From the NCBI GenBank assembly GCA_049890035.1, contig JBMHCG010000006.1, positions 33,917 through 97,916 of the forward strand: 64,000 bases of DNA. The letters are read 5' to 3'. The notes under the pieces are model-generated. The model did not search any database. It was not told the origin of the DNA and saw only the letters and a program-made list of their open reading frames with translations. This stretch comes from UBA11891 sp049890035 (GTDB lineage Bacteria; Bacteroidota; Bacteroidia; Flavobacteriales; Flavobacteriaceae). Shown piece by piece: positions 34,931 to 43,903 of the stretch. Every line of letters starts with the position of its first letter. Within the stretch, counting starts at the first letter, position 1. A program made the translations under genes and the position numbers.

Positions 34931-35947
34931 TTGAAGATAATTGTTCCTATGGCAGGACGGGGCTCTCGCCTTCGGCCACACAGCCTAACAACCCCCAAGC
35001 CGCTGTTGCCTGTAGCAGGCACCCCCATCGTTCACCAATTGGTTTCAGAAATCGCTCGGGTGGTGGACACTCCTATCGATGAAATAGCATTTGTTTTGGG
35101 AGAGAAAGCTTTTTTTGGTCCTGAGATAGAAAAACAACTGACCGCGTTGGCACACAGTTTGGGAGCCAAGGCTTCTTTGTATCGACAAGAAGAGCCATTG
35201 GGTACGGGGCATGCTATTATGTGTGCAGCAGCCTCCCTATCGGGACCTGCCGTGGTTGCGTATGCAGACACATTGGTCCGTGCGGATTTGAATTTGAATC
35301 CCGAGGCCGACGCTGTTATTTGGGTCAAAAAAGTAGCCCAACCCGCTGCCTATGGAGTGGTTCAATGCAATACAGCAAACCAGATAACAGCCTTGGTCGA
35401 AAAGCCTAAAACATTTGTTTCGGATCAAGCCGTCATTGGAATTTATTATTTCAAGGACATTGCGATCCTTAAAGAAAAACTACAGGGCGTAGTAGCCCGC
35501 CAGCTCCTTCCGGGTCAAGAGTACCAAATCAACGACGGAATTCTTGCCATGATTGAAGAGGGATATACTTTCTATCCAGGAGAAGTTCGTGAGTGGATGG
35601 ATTGTGGCAATCCTCAGATTACACTGGACACCAATACCAAAATGCTAAAAATTCTTGAACAAGAGGAACAGCCGTTGGTGGCATCTGATGTTGTGTTGGA
35701 GAATAGTGAACTGATTCCTCCCTGTTATATTGGTGAGGGTGTCGTCTTGCGGAACAGTACCATAGGGCCCTTTGTGGCGTTAGGAAAAGGGACCCAAGTA
35801 GAAAACAGCGAATTGACCCATTGCCTGGTACAAAATGAGACCACCATTCACAATGCCCGACTGGATCGTGCCATGTTAGGGAATCATGTTTATTTTGACG
35901 GTTCCTTTTCTGAAATTAGCCTAGGAGATTATTCTACTTTAAAATGA
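34931..35947 (+). CDS. Sugar-phosphate nucleotidyltransferase with left-handed beta-helix end
   Basis: A 338-residue protein starting at TTG, with the NTP-transferase opening KIIVPMAGRGSRLRPHSLTTPKPLLPVAG. Residues beyond about 240 form repeated hexapeptide-like turns (GEGVVLRNSTIGPFVALGKG), indicating a C-terminal beta-helix like GlmU or sugar activators. The exact sugar is uncertain. It lies between dut and the DUF4292 gene, and overlaps the latter by an ATGA. Confidence 0.86.
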   Translation: MKIIVPMAGRGSRLRPHSLTTPKPLLPVAGTPIVHQLVSEIARVVDTPIDEIAFVLGEKAFFGPEIEKQLTALAHSLGAKASLYRQEEPLGTGHAIMCAAASLSGPAVVAYADTLVRADLNLNPEADAVIWVKKVAQPAAYGVVQCNTANQITALVEKPKTFVSDQAVIGIYYFKDIAILKEKLQGVVARQLLPGQEYQINDGILAMIEEGYTFYPGEVREWMDCGNPQITLDTNTKMLKILEQEEQPLVASDVVLENSELIPPCYIGEGVVLRNSTIGPFVALGKGTQVENSELTHCLVQNETTIHNARLDRAMLGNHVYFDGSFSEISLGDYSTLK

Positions 35948-36723
35948 GTTGGAAACAATTTGTCGGATTGCTGGTGCTGGGGGCCTTCTTTGGGGCTTGC
36001 AAAACCGTTGCTGTATTACCCACTAAGGCTCCTGTTGAAAAGGTTGACCTAAAACGGTTATCCCGTCAAATCGACAAACAACACCCCCGATTCACTCATC
36101 TCCGGGGGAGAATCAAGGCCGTATATGATGACGGAGCCAACCAACAACAAGTTATTGTTAGTTTGCGAATGACACAAAATCAGAAGATTTGGCTTAGTGC
36201 CAACATGCTCATTCCGATTGCCAAAGTATTGATTAGCCCCAAACAAGTTCGGTTCTATGAAAAATTTCAAAAGACCTATTTTGAGGGGGACATCGCATTT
36301 ATTAACCAACAGTTCAACACGGACTTCGGTTATGAAAACCTCCAAGATTTATTTTTAGGAATACCTGTTGTCAAACCACAAAAAGGGAAATGGAAACAAA
36401 TTTCCAACCCGATCAACTATGTACTGGTACCACGAAGTCGTATAAAAAACATCCAACCAACCTATTTTTTTGATCCCACTAATTTTTTGTTAAAAGAACA
36501 ACGCTTTGTTTTGCCCGAAGGGCGCAATGTGCTTAGTTTTAAATATCCAGAATACCAGAAAATTGCAGGTGAAAACCTTCCCAAACGAATCGAAATTTCC
36601 TTTTTTGATGGCCAACAATTAACACAGCTCCAATTGGAATTTACGCGGATGCAATTTCCCAAAAACCTCAATTTCCCCTTCCGAATTCCTGAAGGATACA
36701 AACCGGTACGCATACTACCATGA
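35944..36723 (+). CDS. DUF4292 lipoprotein
   Basis: A 259-residue protein with lipobox LGAFFGAC (cysteine about residue 19). It then contains IWLSANMLIPIAKVLISPKQVRFYEKFQKTYFEGDIAF, the DUF4292 core with a LolA/B-like half-barrel appearance. The family resembles outer-membrane lipoprotein carriers, but this is not proven. It is coupled by ATGA overlaps to the sugar nucleotidyltransferase gene before it and the EnvC-like gene after it. Confidence 0.8.
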   Translation: MSWKQFVGLLVLGAFFGACKTVAVLPTKAPVEKVDLKRLSRQIDKQHPRFTHLRGRIKAVYDDGANQQQVIVSLRMTQNQKIWLSANMLIPIAKVLISPKQVRFYEKFQKTYFEGDIAFINQQFNTDFGYENLQDLFLGIPVVKPQKGKWKQISNPINYVLVPRSRIKNIQPTYFFDPTNFLLKEQRFVLPEGRNVLSFKYPEYQKIAGENLPKRIEISFFDGQQLTQLQLEFTRMQFPKNLNFPFRIPEGYKPVRILP

Positions 36724-37937
36724 AACGTCATCTCACCCTATGTATGCTGTTTGGAATGCTGTCTGTCCTTGGGTTGGCACAGGACCACCAAGCACGCCAA
36801 CAGGAGTTAGAAGCACAGCGGAAACGGCTTCAAAAAGAGATCAAACAAATCAACAAATTATTGTACTCCAACAGTTCTCAACGGAAGGATGCCTTGATTG
36901 AAGCCGAGGATTTAGCGGTAAAATTATCCGTACGTCAGCGGTTGATACAAGTGAACAACCAACAAGCGAATTATCTCACGCAGCGCATCCGTATCAATGA
37001 AAAAGAAATTGTCCGTTTGCGGGAAGCCATCAAACAGGCCAAGGCGGATTATGCTCGGATGATTCAAGAGTCTTATAAAACTCAGACAGGTCAAAACCGC
37101 TTGTTGTTTCTTTTCTCTTCAGAAAGTCTTTTGCAAGCCTATAAGCGTATCCAATATATGAAACAGTACGCGCGTTTTAGAAAACGACAAGCCCAGGAAA
37201 TCTCTGAAAAAACAATTCTTTTGCAGGATTTGAACGCAACGCTGATTCAACAACGCAATCAAAAAAACCAGTTGATTGCAGAGAACCGTCAGGCGCAACA
37301 AACATTAAAAAAAGAGCAGGGCCAGCAGCAAGCAGTGCTACAAGAGCTCAAAAGAAAAGGCAAACGTTTGGCAACTCAGATTCAAAAAAAGCAGCAAAAG
37401 GCAGCAGCCATTGACCGGGAGATCGAACGACTGATCCGTGAAGCAATTGCGGCGTCCAATAAAAAAGCAGGGAAAAAAGCGACGAGTTCATTTGCGATGA
37501 CCCCAGAAGAAAAGCTGATTGCCAATAATTTAGAAGCCAATCGGGGCCGTTTGCCTTGGCCGGTTGTTGAAGGGGTGATCACACAACGTTTTGGCACCCA
37601 GCCCCACCCCGTGGTGCGAACGACAATGATCAAAAGTACCGGGATTACCATTGCAACAGCCCCCCGAAGTGAAGCGCGTGCGGTATTCGAGGGGGAAGTA
37701 ATGTCCATATTGAGTTTTAAAGGGAGCAACCCTACCGTGTTGGTCAAACACGGAAACTACATTACGGCCTATAAAAACCTAGGGAAGGTCTACGTAAAAA
37801 AAGGAGACAAGCTACAGACCAAACAGGCTTTGGGTGAGGTGTTCACCAATCCTTTAGACGGCAAAACCAGTTTGCAATTCAGCCTATTTAAGGCAATGAA
37901 ACCGCAAAACCCCAAATTGTGGTTGGCTCGAATGTAG
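36720..37937 (+). CDS. EnvC-like murein hydrolase activator (degenerate M23)
   Basis: A 405-residue exported protein with a signal peptide (residues 1-20) and long coiled coils (residues about 23-260). The C-terminal M23-type fold (LPWPVVEGVITQRFGTQPHPVVRT, VLVKHGNYITAYKNLGKVYVKKGD) lacks the H-x-x-x-D and H-x-H zinc ligands at the expected places. That fits EnvC/NlpD-type amidase activators rather than an active peptidase. Its stop abuts the convergent HU-SPOR stop. Confidence 0.88.
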   Translation: MKRHLTLCMLFGMLSVLGLAQDHQARQQELEAQRKRLQKEIKQINKLLYSNSSQRKDALIEAEDLAVKLSVRQRLIQVNNQQANYLTQRIRINEKEIVRLREAIKQAKADYARMIQESYKTQTGQNRLLFLFSSESLLQAYKRIQYMKQYARFRKRQAQEISEKTILLQDLNATLIQQRNQKNQLIAENRQAQQTLKKEQGQQQAVLQELKRKGKRLATQIQKKQQKAAAIDREIERLIREAIAASNKKAGKKATSSFAMTPEEKLIANNLEANRGRLPWPVVEGVITQRFGTQPHPVVRTTMIKSTGITIATAPRSEARAVFEGEVMSILSFKGSNPTVLVKHGNYITAYKNLGKVYVKKGDKLQTKQALGEVFTNPLDGKTSLQFSLFKAMKPQNPKLWLARM

Positions 37938-38945
37938 CTATTCGTTGGATTCGATCAAATACCAAGCTTCTTCTTCGAGAGTGTATTTGATGTAGTACAG
38001 TAGGTTCAAGGCTTCTTTTTTAGAAGCGTAACGACCATAGGCCACACGGTGCAGTCCTTCAGGATTTACTTCTGCAAAAGCAGCAGAATAGCCCTGGGAT
38101 TTAAGGTCTTCTAACTTTCGTTCGGCATTGGCCATTTCACGGTAGGTACCCGCGATGATACTGTAATAAGTTTGATCCAAAGCGACCGCTTCACTTTCGG
38201 TAGTCTCTTCTTCAACCTCGGCCGCTGTCGCAGTTAAATTGAGTTCTATTTTGGAAAGTGAACCCAATTCAAAGGTTGCTTTTTCGACATTGGCCTGGAT
38301 TCGTTTTTGCGCCATTTCTTGGTTTTTGGCACGCTCGCTTTGCAAGTACTGGTCACCAAAATAATAGCCCCCGCCCGCCAAGGCAACTCCCAAAATACCA
38401 ATTACGGCATAACGCAAGACCGACGATCCTCCCGAAGAAGCATCGTTTTGGTCCGGGGTAAACATGAAATTTTCGTTGTTATCTTCCATCATTGAAAAGA
38501 TTTTTAAAGGTTCTGTCTCTTTTGGTTCGGCCACCAATGGTGTCCGTGTAAACGTTCGTAATCCAAACGCTTGTTTGTCATAATTTATTTTACCATAAGG
38601 TAAAAATTCTATTTTTTTTATGGCATTTAGTCGCATTTCGCCCAAATTACCGAATACTAAGGCTTGCGTTTGGAGCTTCTGCTTCCAAACAATGACCTCT
38701 TTTTCGATGTCTCGCAAAGCCCCTTCGTAACTCATATTGAGTTTTTGGGCCATGTAGTGCGCCAACACTCCGTCATTGCTCTTTAATAGCGGGTTGAAAG
38801 TGAGTTCACGTCGTTGGGGATGAAAAATGCCTTTTTGATAGTCGATCTGTGTTGGGAACGAACGCGTTACAAAAGCACCAAAGTCCGGAATGCTAACACA
38901 TTCGTACTGATACAACAGTTCTCGCAAATAATAGGCTACGTTCAT
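37938..38945 (-). CDS. HU-CCDC81-like and SPOR domain membrane protein
   Basis: A 335-residue protein. The N-terminus (NVAYYLRELLYQYECVSIPDFGAFV) matches the bacterial HU domain of the CCDC81 type (residues 1-80). A membrane segment near the middle (VLRYAVIGILGVALAGGGYYFG) precedes a periplasmic C-terminal SPOR domain (YSIIAGTYREMANAERKLEDLKSQGY) that binds denuded peptidoglycan at division sites. A cytoplasmic DNA-binding-like head on a septal-targeting tail suggests a link between the nucleoid and division; this is inference. The ATG at 38945 is preferred. Confidence 0.82.
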   Translation of the reverse strand: MNVAYYLRELLYQYECVSIPDFGAFVTRSFPTQIDYQKGIFHPQRRELTFNPLLKSNDGVLAHYMAQKLNMSYEGALRDIEKEVIVWKQKLQTQALVFGNLGEMRLNAIKKIEFLPYGKINYDKQAFGLRTFTRTPLVAEPKETEPLKIFSMMEDNNENFMFTPDQNDASSGGSSVLRYAVIGILGVALAGGGYYFGDQYLQSERAKNQEMAQKRIQANVEKATFELGSLSKIELNLTATAAEVEEETTESEAVALDQTYYSIIAGTYREMANAERKLEDLKSQGYSAAFAEVNPEGLHRVAYGRYASKKEALNLLYYIKYTLEEEAWYLIESNE

Positions 38946-39028
38946 ACCACTCAAATGTAGGAAAACCCCCTTGGAATTGAAACGACAAAAGGGGAAAGTT
39001 CGTATTTTAGAAAGACCTAAATCATATC

Positions 39029-40114
39029 ATGAATCGATTAACAGCCTGTCTTACACTGCGTTTGCTTCCTGGAATCGGTCCTATTACGGCCCAAAAACTC
39101 GTTCATGCCTACGGCAGTCCGGAAGCGATATTTTTGCCCGGAACGCACCCTAAAGAGGCACCCAACCCGCGGCTGCTTGCCCTACTTAGCCAAGCAGCAA
39201 GCGTCCAGAAACAAGTTGAAAAAATCAAAAGAACCCTTAACGATCAGGCGATCACGCCCTTGCTTTGGGTGACGGCGGCCTACCCATTGGTCTTGTCCCG
39301 ATGTCCCGATGCCCCCCTAATCCTTTTTGTCAAAGGACAAATGAATTGGGAAGGGAGGCGGTGGATTGCAATCGTAGGAACACGAAAACCCACACATTAT
39401 GGACGGGACAATTGTGTAGCCTTGGTCAAAGCCTTGGCTCCTTTCCAACCGGTTATTGTATCGGGGATGGCTTATGGCATTGATGTATTGGCACACAAAA
39501 CCGCCCTCGATTGCGGTTTGGATACCGTGGCATGCCTACCCCATGCGCTTGAAAGGCCGTTGTATCCTGCGGCTCACCAACCCCTAGCAGCCCAAGTAGA
39601 AAAACAAGGGGCCCTGGTCTCAGATTTTTTGGTTCAGCAAGGGTTTGAAAGGGGGCATTTTGTGCAACGCAACCGGCTGATTGCAGGCTTGAGCCGGGCG
39701 ACGGTGGTTATTGAAACCGGGAGAAGCGGAGGGAGCTTGCTTACGGCTCAATTTGCGCACCAATACGACAGGGAGTTGTTTGCCCTACCAGGACCGGTGC
39801 AGTCTGAAAAAAGCCAAGGGTGTCATGCACTGATCCAACAACACAAAGCTATTTTGCTAAACACCATAGATGTGCTGGTGGAGACTTTGCAATGGAAACA
39901 ATCCTCCCAACCAAAGCAACAGTCGCTACCTTTGGATTTATTACCCAAAGAACAGCAGCTGTATGCGCTGCTCCTTCGATTGGGAAGAACGCATATGGAC
40001 GCCTTGGCCAAGCAATTGGCCTGGAGCATAGCAGAGACGGCCGTGGTGTTGATGCAATTGGAAATGAAAAAAATGGTTCGTCCGTTGCCCGCCAAATACT
40101 TTGAAGCACTTTAG
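39029..40114 (+). CDS. dprA: DNA-processing protein DprA
   Basis: A 361-residue protein with an N-terminal helix-hairpin-helix (LRLLPGIGPITAQKL), the Rossmann SMF core (AIVGTRKPTHYG, IVSGMAYGIDVLAHK, GRSGGSLLTAQFA, LFALPGPVQSE) and a C-terminal winged helix. DprA loads RecA on incoming single-stranded DNA, so natural transformation or DNA uptake is a possible trait. It overlaps the convergent trpS by 4 bp. Confidence 0.95.
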   Translation: MNRLTACLTLRLLPGIGPITAQKLVHAYGSPEAIFLPGTHPKEAPNPRLLALLSQAASVQKQVEKIKRTLNDQAITPLLWVTAAYPLVLSRCPDAPLILFVKGQMNWEGRRWIAIVGTRKPTHYGRDNCVALVKALAPFQPVIVSGMAYGIDVLAHKTALDCGLDTVACLPHALERPLYPAAHQPLAAQVEKQGALVSDFLVQQGFERGHFVQRNRLIAGLSRATVVIETGRSGGSLLTAQFAHQYDRELFALPGPVQSEKSQGCHALIQQHKAILLNTIDVLVETLQWKQSSQPKQQSLPLDLLPKEQQLYALLLRLGRTHMDALAKQLAWSIAETAVVLMQLEMKKMVRPLPAKYFEAL

Positions 40115-41079
40115 TAGCCTATTTTTTTGCGAACTCGCATCAATACATCATTGGCAACTTGCCGCGCCTTGTCCGCCCCTTTGGCCAAAGCAATCTCGAT
40201 TTCCTGAGGGTTGTTCATGTAGTAATCGAAGCGATCGCGTTCGTGGCCAAAACGGGAGAGGATCAACTCAAAAAGGGCTTGTTTGGCATGGCCATAGCCC
40301 ATGCCACCGGCGTTATACTGAGCGCGCAAGGTCTGGGCTTCTTGTTCCGAAGCCAAAAGACGGTACAAGGTAAAGACATGGCAGCTTTCCGGATCTTTGG
40401 GTGCTTCCAGCGGGGTGCTGTCCGTTTGTATTTTCATGACTTGTTTACGCAAGGCCGTATCGGGTAAAAAAATATTCAGGGTGTTGTCTTTGGACTTGCT
40501 CATTTTTTCCCCGTCGGTACCAGGAATATGCTGGGTGGCTTCTTGCAATGCGGCATTGGGGAGAACAAATGTATCGCCCAGCGCATGATTGAAACGCGCC
40601 GCCACATCACGGGTCATTTCCAAATGTTGAAGCTGATCCTTACCCACCGGGACAATTTCTGCGTCGTAGAGTAATATGTCAGCCGCCATCAGCATGGGGT
40701 AGGTAAACAGGCCTGTATTGACATCCGATAATCGGTCGGCCTTGTCTTTAAACGAATGGGCCAATGTCAAGCGTTGGTAGGGAAAAAAACAGCTGAGGTA
40801 CCAGGCCAGTTCCGTGGTTTGACAGACGTCACTTTGCCGATAAAAAATAGTTTTTTCGGTATCCAAACCGCAGGCTAACCATGCCGCAGCGGTTGCTCGT
40901 GTGTTATCACGCAACTGATTCCCATCTTTGATTTGCGTCAATGAATGCAAATCCGCAATGAATAAAAAAGACTCATCGCTTGCCTTTTTAGCCAATTCGA
41001 TAGCAGGCAAGATGGCCCCTAACAAATTACCAAGGTGGGGGGTTCCCGTTGATTGGACCCCCGTTAATACTCGTGCCAT
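40111..41079 (-). CDS. trpS: Tryptophanyl-tRNA synthetase
   Basis: A 322-residue class I synthetase with TGTPHLGNLLGA as the HIGH variant, DLHSLTQIKDG, and EKMSKSKDN. It is the standard bacterial short TrpRS. The gene ends 4 bp inside dprA and starts near the divergent plsC gene. Confidence 0.97.
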   Translation of the reverse strand: MARVLTGVQSTGTPHLGNLLGAILPAIELAKKASDESFLFIADLHSLTQIKDGNQLRDNTRATAAAWLACGLDTEKTIFYRQSDVCQTTELAWYLSCFFPYQRLTLAHSFKDKADRLSDVNTGLFTYPMLMAADILLYDAEIVPVGKDQLQHLEMTRDVAARFNHALGDTFVLPNAALQEATQHIPGTDGEKMSKSKDNTLNIFLPDTALRKQVMKIQTDSTPLEAPKDPESCHVFTLYRLLASEQEAQTLRAQYNAGGMGYGHAKQALFELILSRFGHERDRFDYYMNNPQEIEIALAKGADKARQVANDVLMRVRKKIGY

Positions 41080-41175
41080 ACTGTTTGGTGGTTGGTTGCC
41101 TGCAAAGATATTTTTTTCTGCCTGTCAAGCCAAAAGCCCCGCTTTCATTTATACAAAAACAGTATTTTTGATGCC

Positions 41176-41961
41176 ATGCGACGCCTGCTCTTAATTCTTT
41201 GGCGCATTTGGTTTTATACCCTAGCGGCCATTCCTGTTTTGGTATTGTTTCCTCTATTAGCTTTTTTTGTTCTCCTTCCTAACGGTTATCCCTACTTGTT
41301 TTGGATCGCCCGGAATGTTTGGGCACCGTGGATCCTCTTGGGCATGGGTTTTTGGCCGCAGATTAAAGACCAATCCAGGGCAAGCCGCAAAAAGAGTTAT
41401 TTACTAATCGCCAATCACGCCAGTTATATCGATCCATTTCTAATGTTGCGTGCCTGGAAAACCCCCTTTGTTTTTGTTGGGAAAAAAGAATTGGTCAAGA
41501 TTCCTGTTTTTGGTTTTATCTACAAGCGAGCTGCGATTATGGTGGATCGATCCGATAAAAAGAGTCGTTTTGAGGTCTATGGTCTGGCCAACAAAGTATT
41601 GCACGGCGGGTACAGCGTCTGTATTTTTCCTGAAAAAGACTATTTGGATGAATCTATTCTGTTGAATGAATTTAAGCGAGGGGCGTTTAAACTGGCCATA
41701 GAACATCAGTTACCGGTATTACCCATGATCTTTTACGACCCGAAAAGAATGTTCCCCTGGTATACAACCTATGGTTTTCCCGGCTGTATGCGGATAGCGA
41801 TCCACCCGCCCTTTGAAACACAAGGCATGAGCGAAGCAGACATCCCTCAGTTGCAACAGAAGGCCTTTGAATTTATCGAAGCTAAATTACGTTCCGATCC
41901 CAAACAACGCGCCGTAGATGCTCAAGCCAAATGGGCCGCCGTTCAAGCTTCTGGCAGATAG
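41176..41961 (+). CDS. plsC: 1-acyl-sn-glycerol-3-phosphate acyltransferase
   Basis: A 261-residue membrane-anchored acyltransferase. Hydrophobic N-terminus, then the catalytic HX4D motif as NHASYIDPF, and the later FPEKD and KRGAFKLAIEHQLPVLPM match PlsC. It makes phosphatidic acid at the inner membrane. The ATG at 41176 is the family start; residues upstream are not conserved. The end overlaps phzF by 19 bp. Confidence 0.85.
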   Translation: MRRLLLILWRIWFYTLAAIPVLVLFPLLAFFVLLPNGYPYLFWIARNVWAPWILLGMGFWPQIKDQSRASRKKSYLLIANHASYIDPFLMLRAWKTPFVFVGKKELVKIPVFGFIYKRAAIMVDRSDKKSRFEVYGLANKVLHGGYSVCIFPEKDYLDESILLNEFKRGAFKLAIEHQLPVLPMIFYDPKRMFPWYTTYGFPGCMRIAIHPPFETQGMSEADIPQLQQKAFEFIEAKLRSDPKQRAVDAQAKWAAVQASGR

Positions 41962-42740
41962 ATTTCTCCTTTCAGGTACAATTGGGCCTGCCCGCCAATC
42001 CGTACCCGTTCGGTTAAAAATTCACAATCTAAGACCCCTACCCGTGCTGAAATTTGTCGGGCGGAAAGTTTGTTTTTACCCAGTTTTTTAGCCCACAAAG
42101 GGATCAGAGAGGTATGGGCCGAACCGGTCACATAGTCTTCATCGACTCCTGATTGGGGTGCAAAAAAACGCGAAACAAAATCCACTTGATCCCCAGGAGC
42201 AGTAACAATCAATCCTCTTTCGCCCAGGGCACCCACCCACCGCAGATCGGGTTGCAATGCCGCCACCTGAGATTCGTTTTCTAAAACGGCAATAAAATCC
42301 GTTTCGCCTTTCCAGTATTCTAAAGGGCTGGTGCCAAGTCCGGTAGCTGCTCCTTCTAAAGGGGCAATCTTTGACATGGTATCAGAAGGGAAGTTGAGGT
42401 ATAGCCAATCACCTTCTTTAGTGACCTGTAACGACCCTTTGGACTGGGTGTCAAAATGTAAGGTCTTCTGGGGCACCTTTAGGATGTTTTTAAGCACATA
42501 GGCGGCGGCCAAGGTCGCATGTCCACAAAGATCAACTTCTACCTCGGGGGTAAACCAGCGAATGTGGAATACATCGCCATCGGGAACCACAAAGGCTGTT
42601 TCTGCGAGGTTGTTCTCATTGCCAATGGCCTGCATTTGTGCGACCGACAACCATTGGTCTAGCACACAAACGGCGGCAGGGTTGCCCCCAAAAACACGAT
42701 CGGTAAAGGCATCAACTTGATAAATTGTCAAGTTTTTCAT
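41943..42740 (-). CDS. PhzF family isomerase-like protein
   Basis: A 265-residue protein with the PhzF fold: YQVDAFTDRVFGGNPAAVCVL at the start, NNLAETAFV with the catalytic glutamate, and RWFTPEVEVDLCGHATLAAAYVL. Most members outside phenazine producers have unknown substrates. It lies 3 bp downstream of recA on the same strand and may be co-transcribed with it. Confidence 0.9.
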   Translation of the reverse strand: MKNLTIYQVDAFTDRVFGGNPAAVCVLDQWLSVAQMQAIGNENNLAETAFVVPDGDVFHIRWFTPEVEVDLCGHATLAAAYVLKNILKVPQKTLHFDTQSKGSLQVTKEGDWLYLNFPSDTMSKIAPLEGAATGLGTSPLEYWKGETDFIAVLENESQVAALQPDLRWVGALGERGLIVTAPGDQVDFVSRFFAPQSGVDEDYVTGSAHTSLIPLWAKKLGKNKLSARQISARVGVLDCEFLTERVRIGGQAQLYLKGEIYLPEA

Positions 42741-42743
42741 CCC

Positions 42744-43754
42744 CTAGTCTTCTTCGACTACTTTAAGGGCGTTTTTGATTTTTTCTTCAAGTTCTTCCAT
42801 CAAATCGGGATTGTCTTGCAAGAGGGTTTTCACCGCATCACGACCCTGCCCAAGTTTGGTGTCACCATAGCTAAACCACGAACCACTTTTTTTGATAATT
42901 TCATAATTGACGCCCAAGTCAATGATTTCACCAATTTTGGAAATCCCTTCTCCGTACATGATATCAAATTCGGTAGTTTTAAAGGGGGGAGCCACTTTGT
43001 TTTTGACCACTTTGACGCGGGTTTTGTTTCCCATCACTTCGGCGTCCGCACTTTTAATTTGCGTAGAACGACGGATATCCAAACGGACCGAAGCATAGAA
43101 TTTCAGAGCATTTCCTCCTGTTGTGGTTTCTGGATTCCCAAACATCACACCGATTTTTTCTCGAAGCTGATTGATAAAAAAGACCGTACAGTTGGTTTTG
43201 CTGATGGAAGCGGTCAGTTTTCGAAGGGCTTGTGACATCAGTCGGGCGTGGAGGCCCATTTTGGAATCGCCCATTTCGCCTTCGATTTCACTTTTGGGCG
43301 TGAGTGCGGCGACCGAGTCAATGACCACGATGTCAACGGCACCGGAACGGATGAGGTTGTCCGCAATTTCAAGTGCCTGCTCTCCATGGTCGGGTTGGGA
43401 AATGATCAATTCGCCAATATCAACACCGAGCTTTTCGGCATAAAAACGGTCAAACGCGTGTTCGGCATCGATAAAAGCTGCAATACCTCCTGATTTTTGA
43501 CATTCGGCAATAGCATGCAAGGTGAGGGTTGTTTTCCCCGAAGATTCGGGGCCGTAGATTTCGATGATGCGTCCGCGTGGGTAACCGCCCACGCCAAGGG
43601 CAATGTCTAGACCTAAGGAGCCCGAGGAGATGGCTTCTACATCTTCGATCACCTCATCGCCCAATTTCATTACTGAGCCCTTGCCATAGGTCTTGTCCAG
43701 TTTGTCCAGGGTCATCTGGAGTGCTTTGAGTTTTGCTGCTTTGTCGTCTGCCAT
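42744..43754 (-). CDS. recA: Recombinase RecA
   Basis: A 336-residue recombinase with the P-loop GPESSGKTT (68-76), GGIAAFIDAEHAFD and the L2 region with GGNALKFYASVRLDIRR. It catalyses strand exchange and LexA-type signalling. Upstream, CTAAAGTA at 43779-43786 reads TACTTTAG on the minus strand, a near -7 box. Confidence 0.98.
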   Translation of the reverse strand: MADDKAAKLKALQMTLDKLDKTYGKGSVMKLGDEVIEDVEAISSGSLGLDIALGVGGYPRGRIIEIYGPESSGKTTLTLHAIAECQKSGGIAAFIDAEHAFDRFYAEKLGVDIGELIISQPDHGEQALEIADNLIRSGAVDIVVIDSVAALTPKSEIEGEMGDSKMGLHARLMSQALRKLTASISKTNCTVFFINQLREKIGVMFGNPETTTGGNALKFYASVRLDIRRSTQIKSADAEVMGNKTRVKVVKNKVAPPFKTTEFDIMYGEGISKIGEIIDLGVNYEIIKKSGSWFSYGDTKLGQGRDAVKTLLQDNPDLMEELEEKIKNALKVVEED

Positions 43755-43903
43755 AATAGATTCTTTTTCAATCGTAGCTAAAGTACCAAAATCTGTTGGC
43801 AGAGGAAGGACTTATGGGAGGGGATTATTAACAAAAAGTAAGCAGCTCTGCCGAAGCAAACGGGAAGAAAATTGTACTTTGAACACACAAAAATATTTTT
43901 TTT

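Noticed and set aside
36720..37937. Active M23 endopeptidase assignment for the EnvC-like protein
   Set aside because: The histidine and aspartate zinc ligands are missing at the expected positions, so it is described as a likely activator.
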